A stretch of 14,000 nucleotides of DNA from Thermoleophilia bacterium (GTDB lineage: Bacteria > Actinomycetota > Thermoleophilia > Gaiellales > SKUG01). The DNA lies in the NCBI GenBank assembly GCA_025964405.1, contig JAOPYW010000315.1, positions 1 through 14,000 on the forward strand, read 5' to 3'. Below, one piece after another: positions 6,612 through 13,029 of this stretch (positions are counted from its first letter, which is position 1; every line of letters begins with the position of its first letter). Position numbers and translations under genes: made by a program. The notes beneath the pieces were generated by a model. The model was not told the origin of the DNA, ran no database searches, and saw nothing but the letters and a program-made list of their open reading frames with translations.

Positions 6612-6857
6612 TCAGGCGCTGCGGAAGGCGTTGCCGTAGAGCGCCGACGACTGCGTGAAGGCGCCGGCGTCGATCTCGGTGTCGTTCGGCGACGTGGTGG
6701 CGCGCGTGGCGAACGGCACGACTCCGTCGTGCTGCGCGGCGCGGTAGCGGGCGCTGCGGGGAGCAGGCGGTCCTGATCCTTCGACGACGTCGGGGTTGAT
6801 CAGTACACGGAGTGCCTGGCGGATCGGGTTGGCTGTGGAGCGGTGGTGCGAACTCAT
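6612..6857 (-). CDS. Hypothetical protein, 81 aa
   Basis: This small ORF has no family that I recognise. About 85% of its codons end in G or C, as in its neighbours, and the stop sits just before the terminator repeats, which favours a real gene. The N-terminal half is basic and polar (MSSHHRSTANPIRQALRVLINPD). The C-terminal half (DTEIDAGAFTQSSALYGNAF) is more neutral. There is no signal peptide, membrane segment or cysteine. No clear ribosome site precedes the ATG; a short AT-rich patch (6858-6881) with TAAAAC 8 nt upstream may be a weak -10. It is convergent with trpS. Confidence 0.55.
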   Translation of the reverse strand: MSSHHRSTANPIRQALRVLINPDVVEGSGPPAPRSARYRAAQHDGVVPFATRATTSPNDTEIDAGAFTQSSALYGNAFRSA

Positions 6858-7160
6858 TAGGTGAAGTTTTACTCACTTTTGGATCGGGTGCGGCAGTTCA
6901 CCCCGGATAAGGGCGGGCTGGGTCGCGGCGGCGGCCGGCGTTGCCCACGACGGGCGGCGTGTCAGGTGCTGTGTTGCTCGGTATGTCGGATGTGCAGTTC
7001 GGGTTCTCGCACCTGCGCGTCAGCGGAGCGTGAATGCTCCCGAAACGTTGCGTGAAGACCCTCGCTCGCTGCGCGACCGACAAGCGCGTCGGCACGTGGG
7101 GCACGGTGTTCGCGGTCCGGCGGATGTTCACATCGCCAGTCGTGCGGGAGGTATCGACGG
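6858..7160. other. 303-bp intergenic region without a supported gene
   Basis: It lies between the start of the 81-aa gene and the stop of the 604-aa gene, both on the minus strand. The first 25 bases are the most AT-rich stretch nearby and may hold the 81-aa promoter. Short inverted repeats (GGAGC-N6-GCTCC near 7024-7039, CCGAC-N6-GTCGG near 7078-7093) could be weak terminators for the 604-aa gene. Open frames here give Cys/Arg-rich translations that do not look like proteins. Confidence 0.5.
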
Positions 7161-8975
7161 CTACCTGATGACCAGGTACCGGTACGCGCTCGAGGCCGAG
7201 CCCAGCAGGCTCGTCTGCTTCGCGACCGTCTGCACGCGCCACTTCCCGGACGCCAGCTTGCCGGCCTTGAGCGTCACGCGGGCATTGCCGCGGGTGTCGA
7301 CGGTGACGGTCGTCGTGCGACGCGTCTTCCACGCCCGGCCGACCGACTGCTGGTAGACGACCTGCACCTGGCGGCGGTTGCGGGAGCTCGGCTCGTGGCT
7401 CGGGGTCGCGGTGGCGATGACCGTCGTCGACGACTTCCGTGCCTGCACGCACGCCTTCTTGAGGAGCGCCCCGCAGCTCGTGCGCGTCACGATGCCGAAC
7501 GACTTCGCCGCGAATCCGGCAGCCGCCTTCGTGACCGCGCGGCTCGTGAGCGTGCGCGTCGACACCATGTTGCTGGAGGTCACGGCGCTCGACGTCGTGA
7601 CGCGCGCCGCGACGCTGGCCGACCCGGCTGACACATAGCGCACCGTCACCGGAATCACGCGTTCGCGGCTCGTCTCGGCTGACACGTCGCCGAGCGAACA
7701 GGCCTGCAACGTCGGGCAGCTGACACCGGCGGGCGCCGCGATCGACTGCACCTGCACGCCGGGTGACGGAGTCAGCGACAGCTCCACCGCACGCACCGGG
7801 TGGGGCCCCTCGTTGGTCACCTTCACCGTGATCACCTGCGTCGCGCCGACGGGCTGCGCGCTGTCACCGGTCATGCTCGTCGAGACCTTGAGCGTGCTGA
7901 GCGGGCGCAGGTAGCGCGTGTCGCGCACGGTCAGGTTCTGGTCGGCGGCGGCGGTGGCAGCGGTCGCGACGCGCCCGTCCTTGAGCGACTCGTAGATCGC
8001 CGCGAGCCGGGCGTCGCTCGCCGAGCGGTCGTCAGCGGCCATGCCGATGAGCGCGTTGATCTTCGGCTTGGTCAGCGCGCTCGGATCGAGTCCCGCGTGG
8101 TCGTGCCCGTGCACGAGGTGCATGATCACCGGCACGCCGGTCTGCAGCTGCAGCTGCGCCGCGAACGCCCACGTCGCGCGCTCGCCGGCGTTGAGCCCGC
8201 TCGCGGAGCCATCCTGCTCGTTCATGCCGTTGAGGCGTCCGGCGCCCGAGATGCCGTCGTCGGATGCGAGCACGAGCGCCGCGCTCGAGGTCAGCCCGGC
8301 GGCGGTGAGCATGCGGTACACGGCCGGGGCGGTCTGCGCGTGGTGGGGACGCGCCCACTGCTGCCCGGTGGCATCGCGCGCGGAGCCGACGTAGTTGAGC
8401 GCCGCCATCGTGGTGCCCGGCACGGTCTGGGGAATCGAGGTGGAGCTGAGCCCGTGCGCGGCGCCGTCGGGCGTGCGGAGCAGGCCCAGCAGGTAGCCGG
8501 CAGCGCCGAGCACGGTGCCCTGCCCCTTGTCCTGGTGCATGACCATGTGGGCGTAGGTCTCGGGGGCGAAGGCCTCGATGTAGCCGGCCGCGGCGTAGAG
8601 CTGGATGTGCTGCACGTACGTGAGCGCGGCGCCCGTGTCGGGGTTGCGGGGGAGCAGCCCGAGCACGTTGTTGAAGTTCGCGTCGGTGACGGAGTAGTTG
8701 TTCTTGCGCAGGTCGCCGGAGTTCTGGGTGCGTCCCTTCTCGCCGCCGAAGCCGGGGCCATCGGGCACGGTGACCGTCGCAGCCGTGCCGCGGAACACGA
8801 CGGGGCCGACCGTGCCGGGCAGGAAACGGGCGTCGCCGGCGCCGGGCGCGACCGGGGCGACATGCCCCGAGTGGTCCATGTCGTCGGCGTGCACGAGCGG
8901 TGGCACGAGCGCACCGAGCGCGCACGCGAGCAGCAGGAGCAGGGGGAATGTGCGCGCGCGCAGACGGAGGGGCAT
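7161..8975 (-). CDS. Secreted protein with DUF11-like domain and C-terminal Ig-like module, 604 aa
   Basis: Residues 1-30 form a Sec signal peptide: basic MPLRLRAR, a Leu-rich core, and a likely cut after VHA. The mature N-terminus DDMDHSGH resembles Met/His copper-binding segments of periplasmic copper proteins, but it is a single short motif. Residues about 50-350 are an unrecognised domain with conserved-looking blocks such as NYSVTDANFNNVLGLLP and a His cluster IMHLVHGHDHAG (284-295). Residues 361-465 resemble a DUF11/CARDB-type beta-sandwich (VITVKVTNEGPHPVRAVELSLTPSPG) with cysteines at 420 and 426. Residues 475-604 form a basic beta-rich module ending YRYLVIR, similar in style to the cell-surface modules of Solirubrobacterales proteins. 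There is no sortase motif or C-terminal membrane anchor, so it is probably released or loosely wall-bound. It is divergent from scpA. Confidence 0.85.
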   Translation of the reverse strand: MPLRLRARTFPLLLLLACALGALVPPLVHADDMDHSGHVAPVAPGAGDARFLPGTVGPVVFRGTAATVTVPDGPGFGGEKGRTQNSGDLRKNNYSVTDANFNNVLGLLPRNPDTGAALTYVQHIQLYAAAGYIEAFAPETYAHMVMHQDKGQGTVLGAAGYLLGLLRTPDGAAHGLSSTSIPQTVPGTTMAALNYVGSARDATGQQWARPHHAQTAPAVYRMLTAAGLTSSAALVLASDDGISGAGRLNGMNEQDGSASGLNAGERATWAFAAQLQLQTGVPVIMHLVHGHDHAGLDPSALTKPKINALIGMAADDRSASDARLAAIYESLKDGRVATAATAAADQNLTVRDTRYLRPLSTLKVSTSMTGDSAQPVGATQVITVKVTNEGPHPVRAVELSLTPSPGVQVQSIAAPAGVSCPTLQACSLGDVSAETSRERVIPVTVRYVSAGSASVAARVTTSSAVTSSNMVSTRTLTSRAVTKAAAGFAAKSFGIVTRTSCGALLKKACVQARKSSTTVIATATPSHEPSSRNRRQVQVVYQQSVGRAWKTRRTTTVTVDTRGNARVTLKAGKLASGKWRVQTVAKQTSLLGSASSAYRYLVIR

Positions 8976-8981
8976 GGTGAC

Positions 8982-8987
8982 ACCCTA
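8982..8987 (-). promoter_or_regulatory. Candidate -10 (TAGGGT) for the 604-aa gene
   Basis: TAGGGT ends 6 nt before the ATG at 8975, the leaderless spacing. The same bases include AGGGTG, which could instead be a weak ribosome site, so the call is ambiguous. A TTGACG lies at 9000-8995 but is only 7 nt from the hexamer, too close to be its -35. Confidence 0.35.
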
Positions 8988-9133
8988 GACACTGCGTCAA
9001 GTCGTTCTTTGCGCTGCACAGCAGCACCTTTTCATTGCGTACGGTGTGGTTTGCGGCGCACCTGCCCGAGGGGCCATGTGGCCCCCAACCCTCAGTCGGT
9101 AGTTGAAGCGCACTCACTGTCCGATCGGCCCGG

Positions 9134-9139
9134 TAGACT
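9134..9139 (+). promoter_or_regulatory. Candidate -10 (TAGACT) for scpA
   Basis: TAGACT fits TANNNT and ends 9 nt before the scpA ATG. No Shine-Dalgarno site is visible in TTCTCGGAT. The mRNA would be leaderless or have a leader of a few bases. No good -35 is seen. Confidence 0.4.
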
Positions 9140-9148
9140 TTCTCGGAT

Positions 9149-9922
9149 ATGCAGCCCGCCGCCCTCCAACTCGACCTCGACAGCTACGAAGGACCCTTCG
9201 ACCTGTTGTGCACGCTGCTGCTGCGGCGCGAGCTGCCGGTGGAGGATGTCGAACTCGCCGAGATCGTCGTCGGCTACGTCGAGCGCCTCGCGCAGCAGGA
9301 GCGCGTCGATCCCGACACGGCCAGCGAGTTCCTCCTGCTCGTCGCGGGTCTCATGGAGATCAAGGCGCGGGAGCTGCTCGCCGAGGATTCCGACGTCGAG
9401 CTGATCGACCCGAGCGCGATCGACGGCCAGGCCGACATGCTCGAGCGCCTCGTGCGCTACTCGACCTTCCGCCGCGCCGCCGCGTGGCTGGGCGACCAGG
9501 GCGGCACGCAGCGCTGGTGGCGCGTCGCGTCGCGCCCCGTGAAGCGCCCGACCGGTGTCTACGAGGGTCCGCAGATGGATCCGAAGGTGCTGCACCGCGC
9601 CCTCGACATCCTGCTCTCGCAGAGCGACGTCGACGTGCGCCACCTCGTGGGCCGACACGCGTCGGTGAGCGAGATGTCGACGCGACTGCTCGGTGCGCTG
9701 CGCCGCAAGCGCACCTTCTCGCTCGAAGACGTGGTGGAGGGGCTCTCGCGCCTCGACCAGGCAGTAGCGTTCGTCGCCGCGCTCGAGCTGTGCAAGAACG
9801 GGCACGTGGAGCTGCGCCAGGATGCGCGCTTCGGTCCGATCGTGGTCTCCCAGCGTGCTGGCGAGAACACGGGTGATGAAGCTGGGGAAACGACCGCCGC
9901 GGATGGCGTGGTCGCAGGGTAA
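9149..9922 (+). CDS. scpA: Segregation and condensation protein A (kleisin)
   Basis: ScpA is the kleisin subunit of the SMC-ScpAB condensin. It bridges the SMC heads, recruits ScpB, and takes part in chromosome organisation and segregation on the nucleoid. At 257 aa it is of normal length. The N-terminal SMC-neck-binding domain shows YEGPFDLLCTLLLRRELPVEDV (residues 13-34), and LLLVAGLMEIKARELL (62-77) is the other family hallmark. The middle (about 120-150), which contacts ScpB, is Trp/Arg-rich. The C-terminal winged helix ends AALELCKNGHVELRQDARFGPI (210-231), followed by an acidic disordered tail of 20 residues. The start at 9149 agrees with the family N-terminus; a TAGACT hexamer precedes it. 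scpB follows after 18 bp, so the two form an operon. Confidence 0.96.
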   Translation: MQPAALQLDLDSYEGPFDLLCTLLLRRELPVEDVELAEIVVGYVERLAQQERVDPDTASEFLLLVAGLMEIKARELLAEDSDVELIDPSAIDGQADMLERLVRYSTFRRAAAWLGDQGGTQRWWRVASRPVKRPTGVYEGPQMDPKVLHRALDILLSQSDVDVRHLVGRHASVSEMSTRLLGALRRKRTFSLEDVVEGLSRLDQAVAFVAALELCKNGHVELRQDARFGPIVVSQRAGENTGDEAGETTAADGVVAG

Positions 9923-9940
9923 CGGGGAGAGGGAATTTCC

Positions 9941-10693
9941 ATGAGTGACGAGCACACCGAAGACACCAACGTCGTGACGCTGCGCCCGCGCAGCACGCAG
10001 CCCACCGAGGCCGAGCTCAGCGAGCTCGACCAGGTCGCGGGCGACGCCGCCGACATGCAGGTCGCCGAGCTGCGCCCGACGACGACGCTGCGCACCGCCG
10101 TGCGGGGCGAGCAGCAGCCGGCCGACGCACCGCTCGAGCACCAGCTCGAGGCGTTGCTGTTCGTGTCGCCGACGCCGCTCACCACGAAGCAGCTCGCCGA
10201 GCTCACCGAGCAGGACGAGGAAGACCTCCACGAGTGCCTCGTCGACATGATGCAGGCGTGGGGCGAAGGCGCCCGCGGCATCGTGCTCGAGCGCGTCGCC
10301 GGTGGCTGGGCCTTCCGTGCCTCCGACCGCTGCCGGGAGCAGCTGTCGCGCCTCGTGCGCCCGCAGGGTGATTCACGGCTCTCGCCGAGCGCGCTCGAGA
10401 CGCTCGCGATCGTCGCCTACCTGCAGCCCGTCAGCCGCCCCGACATCGCGAAGATCCGTGGCGTCTCGGTCGACGCGGCGATGACCGGGCTCACCGAGCG
10501 CGGCCTCGTCGAGGAAGCCGGTCGCTCCGAATCGGGCGCGGTGCTCTTCCGCACCACCGCCCACTTCGAGCGCGCATTCGGCCTCGAGAGCCTCAACACG
10601 CTCCCGCCCATCGAGGGCTTCGGCCCCGGCGCCGACGAGCTCGAGCGCATGCGCGAGCAGCTCGAGAAGATGGCCTCAGCCCGCATGGAGTAG
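9941..10693 (+). CDS. scpB: Segregation and condensation protein B
   Basis: ScpB dimerises and binds the central part of ScpA to complete the SMC-ScpAB complex. The ribosome site GGGGAGAGGGA lies about 7 nt upstream of the ATG and 1 nt after the scpA stop, as expected for a coupled operon. Two winged-helix domains are visible: the first from about 66 (LEHQLEALLFVSPTPLTTKQLAELT), the second with the hallmark LSPSALETLAIVAYLQPVSRPDIAKIRGV (147-175) and LFRTTAHFERAFGL. LNTLPPI (218-224) is the usual ending. The first about 63 residues are an acidic, disordered extension, making the protein 250 aa against the roughly 180-200 aa typical for the family. Confidence 0.96.
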   Translation: MSDEHTEDTNVVTLRPRSTQPTEAELSELDQVAGDAADMQVAELRPTTTLRTAVRGEQQPADAPLEHQLEALLFVSPTPLTTKQLAELTEQDEEDLHECLVDMMQAWGEGARGIVLERVAGGWAFRASDRCREQLSRLVRPQGDSRLSPSALETLAIVAYLQPVSRPDIAKIRGVSVDAAMTGLTERGLVEEAGRSESGAVLFRTTAHFERAFGLESLNTLPPIEGFGPGADELERMREQLEKMASARME

Positions 10694-10695
10694 CG

Positions 10696-10761
10696 GTGGG
10701 CAACGACCGCGTGCGCCTCATGCTCGAGCCGCCCGGCACCGGCCTGTCCGTCGCGACCTGA
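10696..10761 (+). CDS. Possible 21-aa leader-like small ORF after scpB
   Basis: A GTG start lies 2 nt after the scpB stop, with GGAG at 10687-10690 giving a 5-nt spacing. The ORF encodes MGNDRVRLMLEPPGTGLSVAT and stops at 10761. It could be translationally coupled to scpB or be chance. The peptide has no recognisable family. Confidence 0.2.
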   Translation: MGNDRVRLMLEPPGTGLSVAT

Positions 10762-10867
10762 CAGCGCCTTTCGCGCCTTCCGTGAAACACCTGCCCCCCG
10801 TTTGCTCGACGACCGGGTGGACGGATCACGGGGTGGTGCCGGAAGCGGCGCCGGATGGGACACACGG

Positions 10868-11464
10868 ATGAATGTCGCGACCAAGGTCATGATCGGTATC
10901 GGTTCCACGCTCGCGGTGGCCGGAGTGGGTATCGCCGCAACAGCGCTCCTCAATGGTGGACACGAGGCGGATGCCGACAAGGCAGCTGATCCCCGTACGA
11001 AGCTGGAGCGGCTCGACGCACGGTCGGTGCCGGAGTCGGTGTCGACCGCGTGGCTGGCGGGTGAATACCTCGCGAGGTACGACAGCAACGGTGACGGCAG
11101 CATCAACACGGCAACCGAATCGGTTCGACAGCTTGCTGAGCGCTTTGGTACCAGGGACGTGACCTCGCGCACATTCTTCACTACCGTCGATGCATTCGAG
11201 GGCAACACCCAGGACGGCGTCGTCGAACGCGAGGAGCTCAAGCGATATGCCGACAGCTTCGACCGGGGGAATGCCGAGAATCACCAGGACAATTTCGAGC
11301 GTGAGCACGTGACCGTCGGGGTTGATGATGGGCAGCTGAGCGGTAAGGACACATGGGGAAATCCGGCGAGCTGGGCCGAAGATTTCAGCTACACGGGCGT
11401 ACCTGACCGCGGCGAGGAGCTCTACGACTTCCTCCACACTGCGGGCGCCGAGCGCAACACCTGA
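10868..11464 (+). CDS. Membrane-anchored protein with EF-hand-like loop, 198 aa
   Basis: I start it at the ATG at 10868 (MNVATKVMIGIGSTLAVAG). The frame is open back to 10802, but the longer version places 22 Gly/Arg/Asp-rich residues ahead of the membrane segment. A GGGA ribosome site lies about 7 nt upstream. Residues 7-30 form one transmembrane helix or uncleaved signal anchor; the rest is acidic and probably extracytoplasmic. DSNGDGSINTAT (near residue 72) matches a calcium-binding EF-hand loop at positions 1, 3, 5, 6 and 8, but the bidentate Glu/Asp at position 12 is Thr. A second degenerate loop, GNTQDGVVEREE, follows about 45 residues later and keeps D, G, V and E at 5, 6, 8 and 12. 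This suggests a calcium-responsive or vestigial EF-hand pair. The partner is unknown. Some codons (AAT, GAT, CGA, ATT) are less GC-biased than in its neighbours. Confidence 0.75.
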   Translation: MNVATKVMIGIGSTLAVAGVGIAATALLNGGHEADADKAADPRTKLERLDARSVPESVSTAWLAGEYLARYDSNGDGSINTATESVRQLAERFGTRDVTSRTFFTTVDAFEGNTQDGVVEREELKRYADSFDRGNAENHQDNFEREHVTVGVDDGQLSGKDTWGNPASWAEDFSYTGVPDRGEELYDFLHTAGAERNT

Positions 11465-11550
11465 CAGCGACTGCGACCGACGTTCGGGCGAGTGGGTCAC
11501 CATGGATGCACAGCCGGTGCATTCCGCGGTGGCCCATGCTCGTAGGCTGG

Positions 11551-11602
11551 CCCCACGAACAGACACGAACGGCCCGCCGTCCGTGGCGAGCCGTTCGTGG
11601 GG
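11551..11602. terminator. Hairpin terminator with two competing left arms
   Basis: CACGAACGGC (11564-11573) pairs with GCCGTTCGTG (11590-11599), and an inner CGCC/GGCG stem extends it. A second left arm, CCCCACGAAC (11551-11560), pairs over 10 bp with GTTCGTGGGG (11593-11602), so the two foldings exclude each other. The site lies between the convergent EF-hand-like gene and the 195-aa gene and can act on both strands. Confidence 0.7.
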
Positions 11603-11627
11603 GTGCGAGTGGGCGGAGCGGGCGTGG

Positions 11628-12215
11628 TTAGTGCACCGCGAGTTCGTCCAGCAATGCCAGCGCACAGGGGAGTTGCCGAGGCGACAGCGTCTCCGAGGCG
11701 AGCTGGATCAGCGTGCGTGCCGCGTCGTGCGGGCAGCGCAGCTGCACATCTTCGTCGGCCATGACCGAGGCCGGCATCGGCACCCAGTGCAGGTCGTCGC
11801 CGTAGTCGGGCAGCACGACCGACCAGGCCGGGCCGCCGTCGTGCACGACGAGCATCGCCGCATCGGGCGAGAGCGCGAGCCGGGCGTCGATCGCCGCGCG
11901 CCGCGCGACCTCCACCGCCACGAGCGCGCAGGCGAACTCGTGCCCGCGGCCGCTCACGGCGACCGTGGTCGGCAGCAGCGTGTCGACCGAACGGCACGTG
12001 TCAGCCGCGTCGACCTGCAGCCCGCGCATTGCGGCTCGAGCGATGGCGATCGCGGGGCGATGACCGAGCTCGAGCTCGCGTCGCGCCACCGCTGCCAGGG
12101 CATCGACCTTGCGATCGGCGTCGGCATGCGAGCAGGGGCCATCGATGTCGGAAGCAACGCGCCACGCAGCGTTCCAGTGCGTGAGCGTTCCTCCCGCGTG
12201 GGAGAAATCGCACAT
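11628..12215 (-). CDS. Hypothetical protein downstream of rpsD, 195 aa
   Basis: I do not recognise a family. The ATG at 12215 starts 11 nt after the rpsD stop; AGAGG overlapping that stop is the ribosome site, so the two genes are probably one operon. The frame continues upstream inside rpsD but has no family-like sequence there. The protein is soluble, with an Ala-rich helical first half (ALAAVARRELELGHRPAIAIARAAMRG, 39-65) and a beta-looking segment AMLVVHDGGPAWSVVLPDYG (120-139). Six cysteines (2, 28, 74, 96, 161, 184) are spread out with no CxxC pair. There is no signal peptide or membrane segment. Position behind rpsD hints at a ribosome or translation link, but this is weak evidence. 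Confidence 0.75.
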   Translation of the reverse strand: MCDFSHAGGTLTHWNAAWRVASDIDGPCSHADADRKVDALAAVARRELELGHRPAIAIARAAMRGLQVDAADTCRSVDTLLPTTVAVSGRGHEFACALVAVEVARRAAIDARLALSPDAAMLVVHDGGPAWSVVLPDYGDDLHWVPMPASVMADEDVQLRCPHDAARTLIQLASETLSPRQLPCALALLDELAVH

Positions 12216-12226
12216 GGTGGGAGCCT

Positions 12227-12862
12227 CTAGCCTCGGGAGTAGAACTCGATGATGAGCTGCACGTTGACCGGGGTGTCGATCTCGTCGAGCGTCGGCACGC
12301 GCAGCACGCGACCCGACAGCGCGTCGCCGTTCACCTCGAGCCACGCCGGCACGCGGTGCACGTCGGCGAGGGCCGCCGCGGCGCGTTCGGTGACGGCCTT
12401 CGACTTGTCGCGCACCTGCACGACCTGGTTCGGCTTGACGCGGAACGAGGCGATGTCGACCTTCTTGCCGTCGACCGTCACGTGCCCGTGGTTCACGAAC
12501 TGGCGGGCCTGCGCGCGGGTGCCGGCGAGGCCGAGGCGGTAGACCACGTTGTCGAGGCGGCTCTCGAGGATGACGAGGAGCTGGTCGCCGGCGATCGCCT
12601 GGCTGCGGATCGCTTCCTTGGCGTAGCGGCGGAACTGCTTCTCGCGAATGCCGTAGCACCAGCGCGCCTTCTGCTTCTCGAGCAGCTGCTCGCCGTAGAC
12701 CGACTGGCGACCGCGCACCATGCGGCGACCGTGCTGGCCCGGCACCATCTGGCCGCGGCGCTCGAGCGCGCCCTTGCCGAGGAGCCGGCGCTCACCCTTG
12801 AGTCCGAGGTCGACGCCTGCGCGTCGGGAGAGACGCTCCTTCGGTCCGAGATAGCGACCCAT
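12227..12862 (-). CDS. rpsD: 30S ribosomal protein S4
   Basis: S4 binds the 5' domain of 16S rRNA, nucleates 30S assembly and affects decoding accuracy. The true start is MGRYLGPKERLSRR at 12862, 4 nt after an AGGA ribosome site; the open frame continues 63 codons upstream without family similarity. The protein is 211 aa, close to the usual 200-208. Conserved blocks are PGQHGRR (41-47), EKQKARWCYGIREKQFRRY (62-80) and the S4 RNA-binding domain ESRLDNVVYRLGLAGTRAQARQFVNHGHVTVDG (100-132). It ends with VQLIIEFYSRG. The N-terminal region lacks the zinc-binding cysteines of the C+ type, so this is a zinc-independent S4. No rpsM, rpsK or rpoA is adjacent, so rpsD lies outside the alpha operon here. 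Two dyads lie upstream in the divergent region toward rluB. Confidence 0.96.
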   Translation of the reverse strand: MGRYLGPKERLSRRAGVDLGLKGERRLLGKGALERRGQMVPGQHGRRMVRGRQSVYGEQLLEKQKARWCYGIREKQFRRYAKEAIRSQAIAGDQLLVILESRLDNVVYRLGLAGTRAQARQFVNHGHVTVDGKKVDIASFRVKPNQVVQVRDKSKAVTERAAAALADVHRVPAWLEVNGDALSGRVLRVPTLDEIDTPVNVQLIIEFYSRG

Positions 12863-12910
12863 GGTTCCTGCTTTCGAGTGTGGCGCGGGGGCGCGCCGTC
12901 TGGACGAAAA

Positions 12911-12957
12911 GTTAAGGGTAAGGTCGGCCTTACCGCATCGGGTAAGGGGAACCTTAC
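12911..12957. promoter_or_regulatory. Two GTAAGG-N4-CCTTAC dyads upstream of rpsD
   Basis: Perfect 16-bp inverted repeats lie at 12918-12933 and 12942-12957 with centres 24 bp apart; the first can be extended to 7-bp arms. A further half-site GTTAAGG abuts the first (12911-12917). They sit 49 nt and more upstream of rpsD, in the 167-bp gap to the divergent pseudouridine synthase. They could be repressor operators (DNA dyads) or, if transcribed, two tandem hairpins in the rpsD leader whose arms can also swap partners. They do not match the Zur or DtxR consensus that I know. Confidence 0.55.
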
Positions 12958-13017
12958 GCGCCTCGCAGCCGGGATGCAACCTGCACCCGGGTGGAGCGCG
13001 CCCCCGCCCCGGCCGAG

Positions 13018-13023
13018 TACGCT
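13018..13023 (+). promoter_or_regulatory. Candidate -10 (TACGCT) for the pseudouridine synthase
   Basis: TACGCT fits TANNNT and ends exactly 6 nt before the ATG at 13030, with no ribosome site in TGCCGA. This is the same arrangement as at trpS. The region 17 nt further upstream is pure G/C with no -35 match. Confidence 0.45.
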
Positions 13024-13029
13024 TGCCGA

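Noticed and set aside
6861..7055. 64-codon GTG-start ORF in the gap before the 604-aa gene
   Set aside because: Cys/Arg/Gly-rich random-looking translation with no ribosome site.
8995..9000. TTGACG as a -35 for the 604-aa gene
   Set aside because: It is 7 nt from the TAGGGT hexamer, and at a 17-nt spacing the -10 would lie in the start codon region without a match.
7800..9404. 534-codon plus-strand ORF
   Set aside because: Antisense to the 604-aa secreted protein and then out of frame with scpA; Arg/Gly/Val/His-rich shadow with no domain.
12911..12957. DtxR/IdeR or Zur box
   Set aside because: The half-site GTAAGG with an even-length N4 spacer does not match the 19-bp odd-centred DtxR box or the TGATAATGATTATCA-type Zur site.
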